Assembly: GCA_949592205.1 (NCBI GenBank) | Contig: CATIUR010000003.1 | Location: 75,668,501-75,732,500, forward strand | DNA length: 64,000 nt | Source: Helichrysum umbraculigerum | Lineage: Eukaryota; Streptophyta; Magnoliopsida; Asterales; Asteraceae | Direction: 5' to 3' | In this document: one piece after another, positions 35,919 through 49,200 of the stretch | How positions within the stretch are numbered: position 1 is the first letter of the stretch | Layout: the number at the start of each line of letters is the position of its first letter | Made by a program: the position numbers and the translations under genes | The notes under the pieces: generated by a model | Told to the model about the DNA's origin: nothing | Database searches by the model: none | The model's input: the letters and a program-made list of their open reading frames with translations, nothing else

Positions 35919-36552
35919 TGTTTGATTGAATTATTATTTATTTTTAACATAATTAGTATTCAGTTTTGAAGCAGATAATGAATAGGGCATGATTGTGATT
36001 GAATAAATAAATAAATGTAAGGGGTGAAGTGTTTTCCTTTATATTTTTCATATGTTTATATTTATATTTTTCTTTATTTTTTTTATGAAATCATGATTGA
36101 TGATTTCAAATTAAAGTTTTAATATCCAACATATTGTTGTTTCAATATTGATGAATTTCAATATTGATGAATACAAAAGCTTGAGTCTCTGATATACAAT
36201 CAGATAACATTTATTGATGATGTTTTTCTTTGTGAATATAAGTATGATGTAAATTGGCATATTTTCAAGAAAATAGCTGATATGTTTAACAATGTAAATA
36301 ATTGATAAATGTTGGGGAAGTCAGTCATATATGATGGATTTGAGGATGTTTTAAGACTTGAACACTTTATCATAAAGAAGGGTGATGAAGAAGCTGAGCG
36401 TGATGATGATTGGAGTTGTAACGAAAATATAAAGGAAAACACTTCTCCCCTTACATTTATTTATTTATTCAATCACAAACATGCCCTATCCATTATCTGC
36501 TTCAAAACTGAATACTAATTATGTTAAAGATAAATAATAATTCAATCAAACA
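35919..36552. repeat. Foldback inverted repeat, arms about 130 bp
   Basis: Left arm 35,919-36,047 is the near-perfect inverse of right arm 36,423-36,552, with about 375 bp between them. Shared blocks include TTTTGAAGCAGATAATG, GGGCATG and AAGTGTTTTCCTTTATATTT. Transcription through it would give a long hairpin RNA. Confidence 0.85.
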
Positions 36553-36933
36553 TATGCATTGACAATTAGAATTGCTTACAGTTTGCAGGTTTTGTCTCGA
36601 CTAAAGAGTTCAAGGTAACTTCAATTACAAATTAATATTTCTGAAATCTTATGTCATTAGTATGGTTTCAACTTGCTAGGTTAGTGGGTAAGAAGGATAG
36701 TAGTAGTACTGGATTCCAATAATATTCTTTTAGTAGTTGATGTTGTATTGCTTTTGCCAATATTGAAGTTACATGGCAGATTTTGGCTCGTCCCTTAGGA
36801 ATTGGATTTGAAAGACCTGATTTTGAGTTTACAAGAAAGACCTGATTGTGAGTTTACTCTTAAGCTCTGTTGTTTGGTTTTGTTTGGCTTGCCTGATTTC
36901 CTACTTTCTGTTTAGATAAAATTATTAAAATGC

Positions 36934-37290
36934 ATGCTTACCTTGGTATTTAAAAGCAAAGAATTTGTTGAACTTATGCCAACAATTTCTGATCCAGTCA
37001 ATGAAAATGATGGTGGAAAGAAAAACTTATGTAAAGCGTCTTCTCATGAAAATTTGAATGACAACTATCTGTATTGTCCGAATGCTGTGGATATTGAACC
37101 TGGAGGTGTAAAGGACTTTGAGTGTCATTGGTCGAAAGATGAGCCAGTTATCGTGAGTAATGTTCTTGCAGCAGGATTTGGGTTGAGCTGGGAGCCTATG
37201 GTGATGTGATGAGCTTTACGTTAGATTAAAAGTGGCTACCATGATAAGCTTTTAGATGCAGAAGTTATCAATTGCTTGGATTTGACAGAG
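36934..37290 (+). pseudogene. JmjC-domain histone demethylase (JMJ25/IBM1-like) exon fragment
   Basis: The frame from 36,934 contains NDNYLYCPNAVDI, then KDFECHWSKDEPVIVSNVL and GLSWEPMVM, which match the segment at the start of the JmjC region in plant JMJ25/IBM1-type H3K9 demethylases. After MVM, the same frame goes on with three stops (37,207-37,209, 37,210-37,212 and 37,222-37,224) and then IKSGYHDKLLDAEVINCLDL up to a GT donor at 37,291. The catalytic iron-binding residues lie further on in the family and are absent. This is a captured or relic exon and not a functional gene. Confidence 0.75.
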
Positions 37291-38238
37291 GTTAGTCTGC
37301 CATAATATCTTTTGTTGTATGACTCAAATTTGGGCTTTGTTGATCAGAGAACAGTTTATTCTCTACATTTGTATCTTCTAAATAATTAATGTGTTGATTA
37401 TAATAAGGAAGAGCGTATAATTACAATCAGATTTAAGTTATGAATAAAATGATTCATGAAGTAGAGTAACAGGTCAAAATGGGTTAGTGTTGAATCAGGT
37501 CATTTTTAAATGGGTCAAAACGGGCTTGTTTGACTCACACTTTTGTTGTGTAATTTATTTTGATAGTTAGTTGGTTCTGACTACAAACTCATTTTTATTA
37601 CATAATCAAAAAGGTTTAGAACATTTTTGCTTATTAAAAAGACTTATTATTTATTTTTCTAGCCATTGCAGAGAGTCTCTATTAAGTTTATTATCACTAT
37701 ATTTCTCACTTGAACCATCAAATTACAAGTACCCTATAATGATGGTTTCAAAAAGCAATGCATTGGTAAGGAATCACGGTTTCTCACAAAGAAGGCCTGT
37801 ATATATTTAGTGCGCGAATTACCCCTACTGATGCAAAAAGCCCATCTGCGATCCATATTTAGTGCGAAAATTCATTGTTAAAGGTGTAATTTGAAATTCA
37901 AAATCTTGAGAATGTTTAGATCAAAAATTGGGGATATTGATCGTGAGAATTAAAAATCATAATTGCTTTCCTTTATTATGCACTTTCCCTTATCATGCCC
38001 AAACTGTAGCTAAAGGGAATTCTCCCATCAACAAAACCCTATGCAAAAATAAAGAACGTGGTAATAGTCTTTCTTCAAGATGTAAGTTCTTCGATTTTTA
38101 TGTTACTTTAGAGGGTTAACAGTTGGTATCTAAATACCAACTAAACCGATTGGTAGATTGATCGTTATCACTTTTTTCCTAAGTGTAAAAGTTCTCATTT
38201 GATATCTTTGTTTATAACTTTGAATCGTTATTATGTAG

Positions 38239-38492
38239 ACTCAAGGTAACATTGCAAAGTGGAGGAAGAAAGAAGGGGATAAGGTAGGTTGTTTGAGAGA
38301 TTATTCCCGTCATAGTAGATTCTTTTACCTATTTCTACATCTATGCATTGCAAATATTATGTTTATGTTATATTTGTTGGCTATTGGTAACTCTCTTTAT
38401 TTGTTTTTTTGTTCTAATAGATAGAAGTCGGTGATATCATCTGTGATATCGAGACGGATAAGGCTACCCTTCAATTTGAATGTCTTGAATAA
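38239..38492 (+). pseudogene. Pyruvate dehydrogenase E2 (lipoyl domain) exon fragments
   Basis: Exon 38,239-38,283 (after AG, before GT) encodes TQGNIAKWRKKEGDK. The next, starting at 38,421 after AG, encodes IEVGDIICDIETDKATLQFE then CLE and TAA (38,490-38,492). This is the lipoyl domain of a mitochondrial dihydrolipoamide acetyltransferase; the lipoylated Lys lies in the DIETDKAT motif. The family usually reads Glu-Gly-Tyr where the stop occurs. The rest of the protein is missing. It is in the same orientation as the JmjC fragment. Confidence 0.8.
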
Positions 38493-40558
38493 GGGTATAT
38501 CTGTCGTCCCTGTTTTAATTAACATTTGTTGCTTCTTTCAAATCTAATAAATTCTGCCTTTAAAACAAAAGTCTGTATGTCTTTCATGTTTTCAGATCTT
38601 TATTTGGTTGAAGCCATATTTTACGTTGGTGACGGAAGAGGAATCCCATCAAGTTTAGATTCATATTTAGCGATGGTTAGCAGCTGCTGTGATGGTATGG
38701 TGGTGATCATATATTCCTAAGTAGTTTATCGGTCAAGTACAACTATTACCCTTTTTTGTAAAAAAAAATTTGTTCTTTCAAATGATATCTGAACTTCCTT
38801 TTTTCCGTAGCTACTTATTCGATGGGGGAAATGTTGGGACTGTATAATCGAGTTGGCCATCTCATTAAAGGTTGTACTTTTATTTCCGATATATAATAAT
38901 TTGGTTTATCGTACCATTTTATGTAATTATGTGTGTTCATTCTTGGATAGAAAAGCCAGATACAAATTAGGAGAACAAAAGTCACAAAAGTCCAAAACAG
39001 TTGGCTCCATGTCATAGATTAGCTATGTTTATAGATTTACAAATTAAGACCAAGTAGCTGCTTGCTTGGTTCCTGATACCCCAAGCTAAAATTCATTTGA
39101 TTTTCGAAAGAGTTTAATCTTCCGTGTTAATGTAGGAAACTTCTATCTTACATGGATATAATAGTCTACTACGGAGTATGATTTAGAAGACGGTAACAAA
39201 AAACCCTATCGACATTACATGGTTTGTAAGTCGCTTAAAATCTTAGTTTCGTGTTTGCTATGCTGATTGATTATTTATGTACTTAATGAACAATCAATTC
39301 AAAGTTTTGAAACAGGTTGTCGCCTTTGGTAATAGGCTAATAGCTGAAGCTCATGTATATTGGTTCTTGAACCTGAAGCTCAATCGTATGAAGTAAGTTT
39401 GATGGTTCAATGTTTTGTTATGAGCTTTTCATTAGAAGTTTGGATTTAAAACTGTATTTTATATGCTTCTGATTCAGTGGATAGTCGCATGCAAGATACA
39501 ATTGTAGCATGGGCTTTTTATGTGATGAGGAGACTAATCAAGTAAGTGTATTATCATAAATATTACATTTTCTAGATATATGGAATTATAAGCTGTTATG
39601 AATACATACATGTCAACGTGTAGGATAGATACGAGATGGTTTCCATTGGTATTGACACTATAAATACCAAAACATGCAAGGTAATATTCACAGTCAAACA
39701 GATAATCCATTCTGTATGTATGCATTTCAACATTAGTTGGGGAATTAGTTAACTTTAACCCATAGGTTTATAGTTGAAAATATCTATTATGCAGCCTTCA
39801 GCAACTGAAAATGGACCTTATGATTACAAATTTTTAGATTAAAACTTTTTTTTTCTTGTAGAGAGCCTATACCTTCAAATCCTCCATATATTGATATTGA
39901 TGTAATGAGTTTTGTAATTTTGCAGTATCCTTTTATTGTGTTCAAGAAAAGAGACATTGACTATCTTCTTAGTCTAGGTATAAGTACAAAGCTGCTGAAT
40001 TATGGGTGAAATTATTTTTGAAGTGATATGTGTGGACTGAGGTTGATCAACACAATCATCAGGTTTGGAGATTTACGTGTGCTCTTAAAAATGGTTGGGA
40101 ATGTGGGGTTTGCAACAACATAGACTCATTATCATTGTACTATTATGTTGCAGGAGATAGCTAGACCAATTCGGAAGACTAAGATAAAGGTTCAACTGTT
40201 AAGAAAGGCCAATGTCTATGTTCTAAAATGAAACCCCAAAGAGTTCAATAAAGAAGGTATAAATGTAATTTAAAAGGAAACATTGATTGTAAATATAGCA
40301 AATTTACCCATGTGTTTGTGAGTGGGTCGTATTGGGTTATGTTGTATGTTTATCTACTCAAGCAGTCAAACGGGTCAAGTGGGTTTAGAACATAAACTTG
40401 CTTTGTTTCAGGAACTAGGTACTTTTCTTGATATGACTTTTGCAAATTACAATCTGCCCTTTCTTTGACAGTGAGCTGTTCGTTTTCCCAAACTATGGAA
40501 TCAACTGTGCAGAAAAAAATGGGGTTGTTTTCATTTGAAACTTCTGCCTAACATTAAG
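38493..40558. other. Exon-like scraps, not identified
   Basis: Several short open stretches are bordered by AG and GT, for example 39,480-39,540 (coding MQDTIVAWAFYVMRRLIK), 39,925-39,980 (YPFIVFKKRDIDYLLSL) and 40,154-40,231 (QEIARPIRKTKIKVQLLRK). They look like exons of a captured gene, but I do not recognise the family. Confidence 0.35.
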
Positions 40559-41793
40559 TATCCGTTCGAGCCTTTGAGGTACTGCAATGACTTGCTTCTA
40601 GCAAATTTCCCTTCTATATGTTTTTAATTTTAGAGGTGGCAATTTTGGCCCATCTATATATGAGTGGATCAATGTTCTTACATGTGTACTTATTTTGATA
40701 TGTGGCGATTACGGTCCATCTACTTATGAATGTCTACAAGAAGGTCGAGTTTCATCTTTATCGGTACATGTAATTAAATATCAGCTCAACAGGAAATGAG
40801 TGAAACGAGTCTTAAGCTCTTGAAGTGTAGTTTTTTACTCACATAACCTTCCAAGTCACCTTAATGACTTATACGATATAGTTTTTGATGTGTACATCAC
40901 ACTATTACCTTTTTTGTTACTAACGCCACCCACTTGTCATCTTTATTAAGTATAATATAATGTACACATATAGCATAGTACAAATATACAGTCAAATTAT
41001 AGTTCATACTCAACTTTTCCTGTCTTTACTCAACACAAGTAATTCACAAAGACGTGTATTGGATCCTCTTACATTGGTTATCCGTTCGAGCCTTCGAGGT
41101 ACTGCAATGACTTGCTTCTAGCAAATTTCCCTTCTATATGTTTTTAATTTTAGAGGTGGCAATTTTGGCCCATCTATATATGAGTGGATCAATGTTCTTA
41201 CATGTGTACTTTTCCTGTCTTTACTCAACACAAGTAATTCACAAAGACGTGTATTGGATCCTCTTACATTGGTTATCCGTTCGAGCCTTCGAGGTACTGC
41301 AATGACTTGCTTCTAGCAAATTTCCCTTCTATATGTTTTTAATTTTAGAGGTGGCAATTTTGGCCCATCTATATATGAGTGGATCAATGTTCTTACATGT
41401 GTACTTATTTTGATATGTGGCGATTACGGTCCATCTACTTATGAATGTCTACAAGAAGGTCGAGTTTCATCTTTATCGGTACATGTAATTAAATATCAGC
41501 TCAACAGGAAATGAGTGAAACGAGTCTTAAGCTCTTGAAGTGTAGTTTTTTACTCACATAACCTTCCAAGTCACCTTAATGACTTATACGATATAGTTTT
41601 TGATGTGTACATCACACTATTACCTTTTTTGTTACTAACGCCACCCACTTGTCATCTTTATTAAGTATAATATAATGTACACATATAGCATAGTACAAAT
41701 ATACAGTCAAATTATAGTTCATACTCAACTTTTCCTGTCTTTACTCAACACAAGTAATTCACAAAGACGTGTATTGGATCCTCTTACATTGGT
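40559..41793. repeat. Tandem duplication of 520, 195 and 520 bp
   Basis: Three head-to-tail copies start with TATCCGTTCGAGCC at 40,559, 41,079 and 41,274. Copies 1 and 3 are 520 bp and nearly identical (one difference seen, T/C near the start). Copy 2 has an internal 325-bp deletion. The near identity indicates recent duplication or an assembly artefact. Confidence 0.9.
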
Positions 41794-42367
41794 TATTCCC
41801 TTAATTCTTTATTTTTTTGTACGTGATGCAACTATTATGAAGCATTCTGTTTGTTTTCGTACATTTGATCCAGATTACATAACCTTTTCTCAGATCTACA
41901 TTATGTATCTGACTTTGTTTCCTATAATCTGATGATAGAAAACAAAAAAGCTACAACAAGTGCGAGAAACTGGTAAAAGATTTCGTTAAGGAATTCGTTT
42001 ATAATTAATTATAGAACTTCATAATAAATCTGTGTATGAAGATTTGCAAAAAAGTATAGTCGTTTGAAAATTATGTTGGTCTATTCAAATGTCAGTGATA
42101 CAATTATAAGGCAGCCCACATTTGCCTTCATTGCAATCAGCGATTACTTTGTTCGCTTCCAAGCTCTGACTTCGCTTTGGATTGGACTCCCTCAACAATA
42201 AATAGAAGCATTCTCCCCGTTGCAGTTACATAACAATAATTATTGCTATTGTAATTGAATTTTTAAAATCATAATCCTTTACCATACCGAAACGAGGATC
42301 ATTTTGTTCTTACATTTTGTATCCTTGGATACAAGGTTCTATTTTATATATTATTGCCATGTATAAT

Positions 42368-44782
42368 TGTAACACCTGCTAAATTAGGATAATTATTTAT
42401 GCCTAATTGATTGTAACTAGTTGTAATTAGTATGTAATAGGACTAATTGCAGACTCTATTTGTATATATATATAAGGTGAATTATATATATATATGTGTG
42501 TACTTACGCGATTTGGATTAATCGTACGAATTAACCGGACGGAGTCCGACACAATTATTTTGACGTTGGTGACAGAAACTTACCTAAATAATGAGAACGT
42601 ATTTTATTATATAAAATACACAGCGAACAAACATTATTTATAATATCGCGACGACATTTTAAATAATTTAACGAATACGTATTAAACGCGAGTTAAGAAT
42701 TTTAATACTTCGACAAATGTTTTTATAATTAATTTCAAGGCATTTCATTAAAATATTCCCGTCACCTTTTAAAAATATAACTGCTTGATTTAACGTCTAA
42801 ACGACGGAGGAAACGAACACCGCACGGGGTGCGGGGACCGGAAAATGGGAGGATAACCTCCCATTTCCCCACCTTCTCTTTCATTTCATTTTCATTTCTC
42901 TCTCTCTCTTTCTTTTACTTTCAAACCACCAAACCAATTTTATCACTAAAATCGCAAAATAACACCACGAAACCTCGCCGAATCATACCACTCTTTTGGA
43001 GAAAAGTGACCACGACAACACGATCTACAATCCTATCTTTCCGGAATTTCATTTCGGCAAATTGTAAGTTCCCGACAAAACCCGAAACTCTCCGTTTTTG
43101 CTCATTTTTACGTTTTTTTGGTTTATATATGCTTAAAATGTCCAAAAATGGGTTGGGTAAAAGATTTGGACCGAACGGAAGCTTTTCGACCGATTTTCCG
43201 GCCACCAAAGTCCGATCAGACCGCTACGTCGCAGAGACGCTGGACTTTCTGCGACGTAGCTCAAAACGTCGCATTTTGTGGCCAACGTCGCATTTAGCGA
43301 CGTCACGGCCTACGTCGCACAGATATCCCAACGTCGCACTAGCGACGCAGCCTATTACGTCGCATTAACTTGCGGACGTCGCACATAGCGACGTAGACTT
43401 TTACGTCGCAAACCGAACCAACGTCGCATTAGCGACGTCGCCTCCTACGTCGCATTGATTTGCGGAGGTCGCATCATGCGACGTACCTCCCTACGTCGCA
43501 CCCTACGTCGCATGCTACGTCGCATGCTACGTCGCACAAACCAGAACCTTGAAAAGTCAGATTTTACTAAGTGTCGAACTTACACAACTTCAATACTTAT
43601 GTCATACGACTGAACAAACGTCATAGAACATACTTTCTATTACAAATACACTAAATTGCGTTATAAATGATAACGCTTTGAATCATTATTACAAACCGTC
43701 ACCAACGGGCCATATTTGTTTTCAAACTACAAACGGATTACTAAACAAACACTTGGACATAATGAGTTGTGTAAACAACTAGCCTAGATGGTCTTGCGAG
43801 ACATCTACTTACTTAACCTTATATGTTTAGGCATTTGAAGGTTACGGGTTCGGAGAACCTACGGTTGATATTACTTACTCGTTTATTGATATAAACGTAC
43901 TTGCAAAGACTCAGGTGAGTCTTACGGCCCCACTTTTACTGTTTTATCTTATTGGGGGAGAAACATGCAACTGCTTTTCTTTGAACACAAGTACTAGAAC
44001 TGTTTACTATACCAAACGAAATTGCATGAGTTTACTTACAAACAGAAGTCTCTCCATCATATATCGTTAGTTATGGACTTAAGCGCGAACACTAGTTAAT
44101 GGATCCATTAGGGAAATGACCCTCCCCACCCGGGGCAGTAGCGCTGCCACGTACTGATTTACACGTAGAAACGGGTGACTACTTATTCGTTACTGATGCT
44201 TGCTCACTTACGAGCATGTCACGGGAGCAAACATATTATTTACGGGTTAAGCTTCGATTATGAGCCTCATGGCAACGGTATAAACTTACTTATTTACATT
44301 TGCTGGACTGCAAATACTGATTTTACGATTGCTGGATTGCAATGGCTGATTTTACGCCTACGGGCACTACTAATGAAATCTCGTGTTCAAAGCCGATATT
44401 ATTTACAAACCTGTGAGATTCACCAACCTTTTGGTTGACACTTTTAGCATGTTTTTCTCAGGTACCCGGACGGAGTAGGAATACTCCAGGATTTTAGCTA
44501 GAGTCGCATGTTTTCAACACAACTGCATTAACGGAGATTCTTAGCATTATCTTTTGTAGATTACGATTATGTAATAGAATCTCCCGCTATACGCGTGGAC
44601 TCTAGGGGAAACTACATTTTGTATACGAAAACACTAAGTTTTCAAACATTATATCTATGGAATGTAACTAATTTACAAAACGTCTCATTTAGAGGTCGTT
44701 TGCTGTATATCTTGTGCTTTGTATATTGATTAGTAACACCCATGTATGCTTCCGCAAAACAGTGAATTTCGGGGGTGTTACA
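42368..44782 (+). repeat. Retrotransposon 1, 5' LTR
   Basis: 2,415 bp. It contains TATA-rich sequence about 100 bp from the start, a GTCGCA-type repeat array (43,224-43,537), a near-palindrome AGACTCAGGTGAGTCT (43,907-43,922) and a hairpin near the end (44,533-44,584). Confidence 0.95.
43224..43537. repeat. ACGTCGCA motif array in 5' LTR 1
   Basis: I count 14 direct ACGTCGCA octamers and 5 inverted GCGACGT copies in 314 bp, at irregular spacing. This is strongly CpG-rich against an AT-rich LTR. Direct and inverted copies can pair into multiple stems. Confidence 0.9.
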
Positions 44783-44785
44783 GAT

Positions 44786-44797
44786 TGGTATCAGAGC
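44786..44797 (+). other. Primer-binding site, tRNA-Met (retrotransposon 1)
   Basis: TGGTATCAGAGC, three bases after the 5' LTR, complementary to the 3' end of initiator tRNA-Met. Confidence 0.93.
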
Positions 44798-45375
44798 CTA
44801 AGGTTATAGTGAACTAGGTTGCATTAGTGGGCCTAGACTATGACCATTAGGCAGTATTTCCTTATTAGGCATGATTGGTTCAGGAATTACATCATACGAC
44901 TTTAATTTAACATAGCCTGATCAACTATGTACAATTAAGGAAAAATGATGTGAGGTCTGAAATGGTTATGTCGAACAGGAATGCGTTAGTAGACTCTGAC
45001 CACGAGAGAACCGAGACTCTTACTTGTTATGTGCTAGACATACTCTAGGCTATTATGTGATATACGAGTATATACATACATAGGCCTCACTCGCTGACTA
45101 TACTACTAGGCTATTATATATTGAATATATATATGAATAGGCCTCACACGTAAACACACTCGCTATAGAGATAGCCGATGTTTCTCTGGTGACACTTACG
45201 AATTTCTCTCAGCGGTTTGCACCGACCATGACAGACTTGATTACCGTCACACCACCTTGTGGCGCACTCTAATGATTTTACGAAAATCACATCTAACACC
45301 CTGAAACAACGTACTTCCAAGGACTAAAATCCTCTCTCTGTCATTTCTATAGAACTCAAAGACACGAATTCCCAA

Positions 45376-45852
45376 ATGGACGACTACATGTCTGATAGTG
45401 ACCAAGTCCACGGGGAACAAATCCAGTACACGTATCTCGATGAGGACATCATACCAGAAGAAGAAATCATGCTGGAGGGAAACGAAAATCAGGATTTCGG
45501 AATGACTGGCATCGATATTGAAGAATATGAGAGAGTGCGAGATCAGGCTGTGGGACTAGACGGCCGAAATTGGGCACTTAAGCGTAAGTGCATAGACTAT
45601 GAACAAAGATTGAGAATCTCAAACCGATCTGTCCCTACACGAATCAAAGATAAGATCCGTTACTGGAAGAAAGTAGCCACCAACCTAACCCGTAGGACCA
45701 AAACATGGATCAAACGTTTGGGCAGGAAATCAACGGAGGAGACTAGGTACCGCTCCACGACTCAAAGATACAGGGACATGCTTGAAGCACGCTACCACCC
45801 ACACGACCTGAACCTGGAATCGGAAGACGAATCCGAAGGCCAGGAACCCTAA
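45376..45852 (+). CDS. Extra ORF before gag-pol (retrotransposon 1), unknown function
   Basis: A 158-residue frame between the primer site and gag-pol. The first 60 residues are very acidic (for example EDIIPEEEIMLEGNE), residues 70-140 are basic and Arg/Lys-rich (RYWKKVATNLTRRTK), and the tail is acidic again. I know no family for it. It occupies the position of a different, coiled-coil ORF in retrotransposon 2. About 20 bases after its stop, in another frame, lies a remnant matching the C-terminus of that coiled-coil ORF. An intact frame in a young element suggests it is maintained, but expression is unproven. Confidence 0.6.
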   Translation: MDDYMSDSDQVHGEQIQYTYLDEDIIPEEEIMLEGNENQDFGMTGIDIEEYERVRDQAVGLDGRNWALKRKCIDYEQRLRISNRSVPTRIKDKIRYWKKVATNLTRRTKTWIKRLGRKSTEETRYRSTTQRYRDMLEARYHPHDLNLESEDESEGQEP

Positions 45853-46214
45853 TTAAGAATGAACCAACCGACTAGCAGAAACTGTGGACCGCCTTGTCAC
45901 GCTGATGGAACCAATTAATCTACATTAAGATTAGTGTAGTTTTTGTCTTGTAATCTATCTCGTAATCTAGGGGCTATCTAGCACTACTCTATAAACTAGT
46001 CGGATGTAACCATTCCCGGCACCTTTGTAGTATTTCTGTAGGATGTAACTTTTGAACTCACTTTATCTATCAGATATCCTTTGTTATCTCAACTCACCTT
46101 AATTGTCGTTTTCCATATTGATGTTATGTATTACTGCTTTTATACATGTACATCTGTGACAATTACCAGCTCATACAAAATCTCATGTATCTTCATTTCT
46201 TTTATTGAAGAATC

Positions 46215-49200
46215 ATGCCGCCAAAGACACGACCATACACCGACGCCCAGATTACCTCCCTTATAACCCAGGCTGTTACTGAAGCCTTGGCTCGGAATAC
46301 TCCACCAAACTCCTCGAGAAACAGCGATGCCGCTGAAACCACTACTGCTAAACCTTGTTCTTACAAGGACTTCCAGAACTGCAAACCTCTAAACTTTGCA
46401 GGTACCGAGGGAGCTATCGGTCTAGTACGCTGGATCGAGAAAGTTGAGTCTGTATTTCTTATCTGCAACTGTGCGGAGGGAGATAAGGTTAAGTTCTCCG
46501 TTAGTACTTTTACTGACACCGCACTCACCTGGTGGAACACTTATGCCCAGACTGTGAGTGTTGCTACTGCTTACCAACTCCCGTGGGAGGAGTTGAAGAA
46601 GATGTTGAGGGGCGAGTATTGCCCCAGGGATGAATTGAAACAACTAGAAGTGGAATTCTGGAACCACAAGATGCTGGGTAATGATATCACCGGCTACACC
46701 AACCGTTTCCACCAACTGGCACTTCTGTGCCCAACCATGGTCGATCCTGAGTACAAGAGGATCGAGAAATTTGTTGATGGTCTTCCTGAGAGACTCCAAG
46801 ATCTGGTAACTTCTTCCAAACCGGGTACAATTCAGAGCGCCATTCGTATGGCCCATGAACTAACGGCAAATTCGGTCCGCCGTGGTACAACTTCAACCCC
46901 ATCTGCAAACAACAAACGCAAGTGGGAAGGTAACCCCAACTCATCCAACCAAACCTCCAACAAAAAGCCTGAGTACATTAAGGCTTATTCATCTGGAACT
47001 TCGGAGAAGAAAGGGTACAGCGGGAGCAGACCCTACTGTCCCAAATGCAACCGCCACCATGACGGTTCTTGCCCTTGCTCCAACTGCAAGCGGTTCGGGC
47101 ATCTAGCCAAGGATTGTCGAACCAACATTCCCACCCCCAACACTAATGCACCAAAGGCCTGCTTTGGGTGCGGAAATACAGGGCATTTCAAGAAAGATTG
47201 CCCAAAGCTGAAAAACAACAACCCTGCTCGCGGCAGATCATTCGTTATCAAGGCTGGGGAAGCCAGACAAGACCCGAACGTCGTGACGGGTACGTTCCTT
47301 CTCAACGACCTTACTGCTTCTGTGTTATTTGATACCGGTGCCGATAGCAGCTTCATATCTGAGAAATTTAGCCCTTTACTTGATATTACTCCCACTGCCT
47401 TAGATGCTAAATACATTGTAGAATTAGCTAATGGCAACCTGATTGAGACTGATAGCATCATACACAACTGTACACTTAACCTCACGAACGAAACGTTTCC
47501 CATTGATTTAATCCCTGTCGAGATCGGCAGCTTCGATATTATTGTCGGTATGGATTGGTTATCCAAGCACCGAGCTGAAATCATCTGTCATGACAAACTC
47601 GTTCGCATACCTCTTGTCTCCGGTGGAACCTTAGTCCTACAAGGGGAGACCGGTAGACGGAATCTGAATATTGTATCCTGTCTGAAAACGAGAAAATACC
47701 TACGAAAAGGGTACCAAGCCATCCTCGCACATGTAACGGAGAAGAAGTCGGAGGAGAAGCGACTTGAGGATGTTCCGATCGTGCGGGATTTCCCGGAAGT
47801 CTTTCCTGAAGACTTGCCCGGACTTCCGCCACCTAGACAAGTTGAATTTCAAATCGAACTTGTGCCCGGAGCTGCACCCGTGGCACGAGCCCCTTACCGT
47901 TTAGCACCATCCGAAATGCAGGAGTTGTCTAACCAACTACAGGAACTCCTGGACAGAGGATTCATTCGACCAAGTTCCTCGCCTTGGGGAGCTCCGGTCT
48001 TATTCGTGAAAAAGAAAGATGGATCTTTCCGCATGTGTATCGACTACCGAGAGCTGAATAAGCTAACAATAAAGAATCGGTACCCACTTCCTAGAATCGA
48101 TGACCTGTTTGACCAACTCCAGGGATCGAGTGTTTACTCAAAGATTGATCTACGGTCGGGTTATCATCAACTCCGAGTCCGTGACAATGATATCCCAAAG
48201 ACAGCTTTCCGAACTCGTTATGGACATTACGAATTCCAAGTGATGCCATTCGGTTTAACCAACGCACCGGCCGTATTCATGGACCTTATGAATCGGGTGT
48301 GCAAACCATATCTTGACAAATTCGTCATTGTGTTCATCGACGATATTCTGATTTACTCTCGCAATGAGCAGGAACATGCTCAACATCTGAAAACCATTCT
48401 AGGACTTCTGAAACACGAAGAGTTATATGCCAAATTCTCTAAGTGTGAGTTCTGGATTCGAACCGTTCAATTCCTCGGGCACGTGATTGACAGCCAAGGA
48501 ATTCATGTTGATCCCGCCAAGATTGAAGCAATCAAGGGCTGGGAGTCACCGACCACTCCAACCGAAGTGAGACAATTCTTAGGTCTTGCTGGTTATTATC
48601 GCCGATTCATCGAAAACTTTTCAAGAATAGCTGTTCCACTAACCACACTGACTCAGAAAGATAAGAAGTTCGATTGGACTGATAAACAAGAGTCAGCCTT
48701 CCAGCTATTGAAAAACAAACTTTGCAGTGCACCAATCCTGTCCTTACCCGAGGGCACCGACGATTTCGTAGTTTACTGCGACGCCTCACACCAAGGACTT
48801 GGTTGTGTGTTGATGCAACGGGAAAAAGTCATTGCCTATGCCTCACGACAACTAAAAATTCACGAGAAAAACTATACGACCCACGACCTCGAGTTAGGTG
48901 CTGTGGTCTTCGCATTGAAAATCTGGAGACATTATCTCTACGGTACGAAAAGCACTATCTTTACCGATCACAAAAGTCTCCAACACATATTCGATCAGAA
49001 AGATCTAAACATGAGACAACGTCGCTGGGTTGAATTACTTAGTGACTACGACTGCGAGATCAAATACCATCCGGGCAAGGCTAACGTAGTTGCCGATGCC
49101 TTAAGCCGAAAAGAACGAGTGAAACCCCTTCGAGTTCGAGCACTTTCTATGACAATTCATAACGAGCTTCCTACTCAAATCCTTACCGCTCAACTTGAAG

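Noticed and set aside
42829..43368. LTR-internal ORFs present in both LTR copies
   Set aside because: They span repeat arrays and low-complexity CT tracts and have no known domain; the equivalents differ between the two LTR families.
43224..43537. GTCGCA array as a CRISPR or centromeric satellite
   Set aside because: Spacing is irregular, copies occur in both orientations, and the array lies within an LTR.
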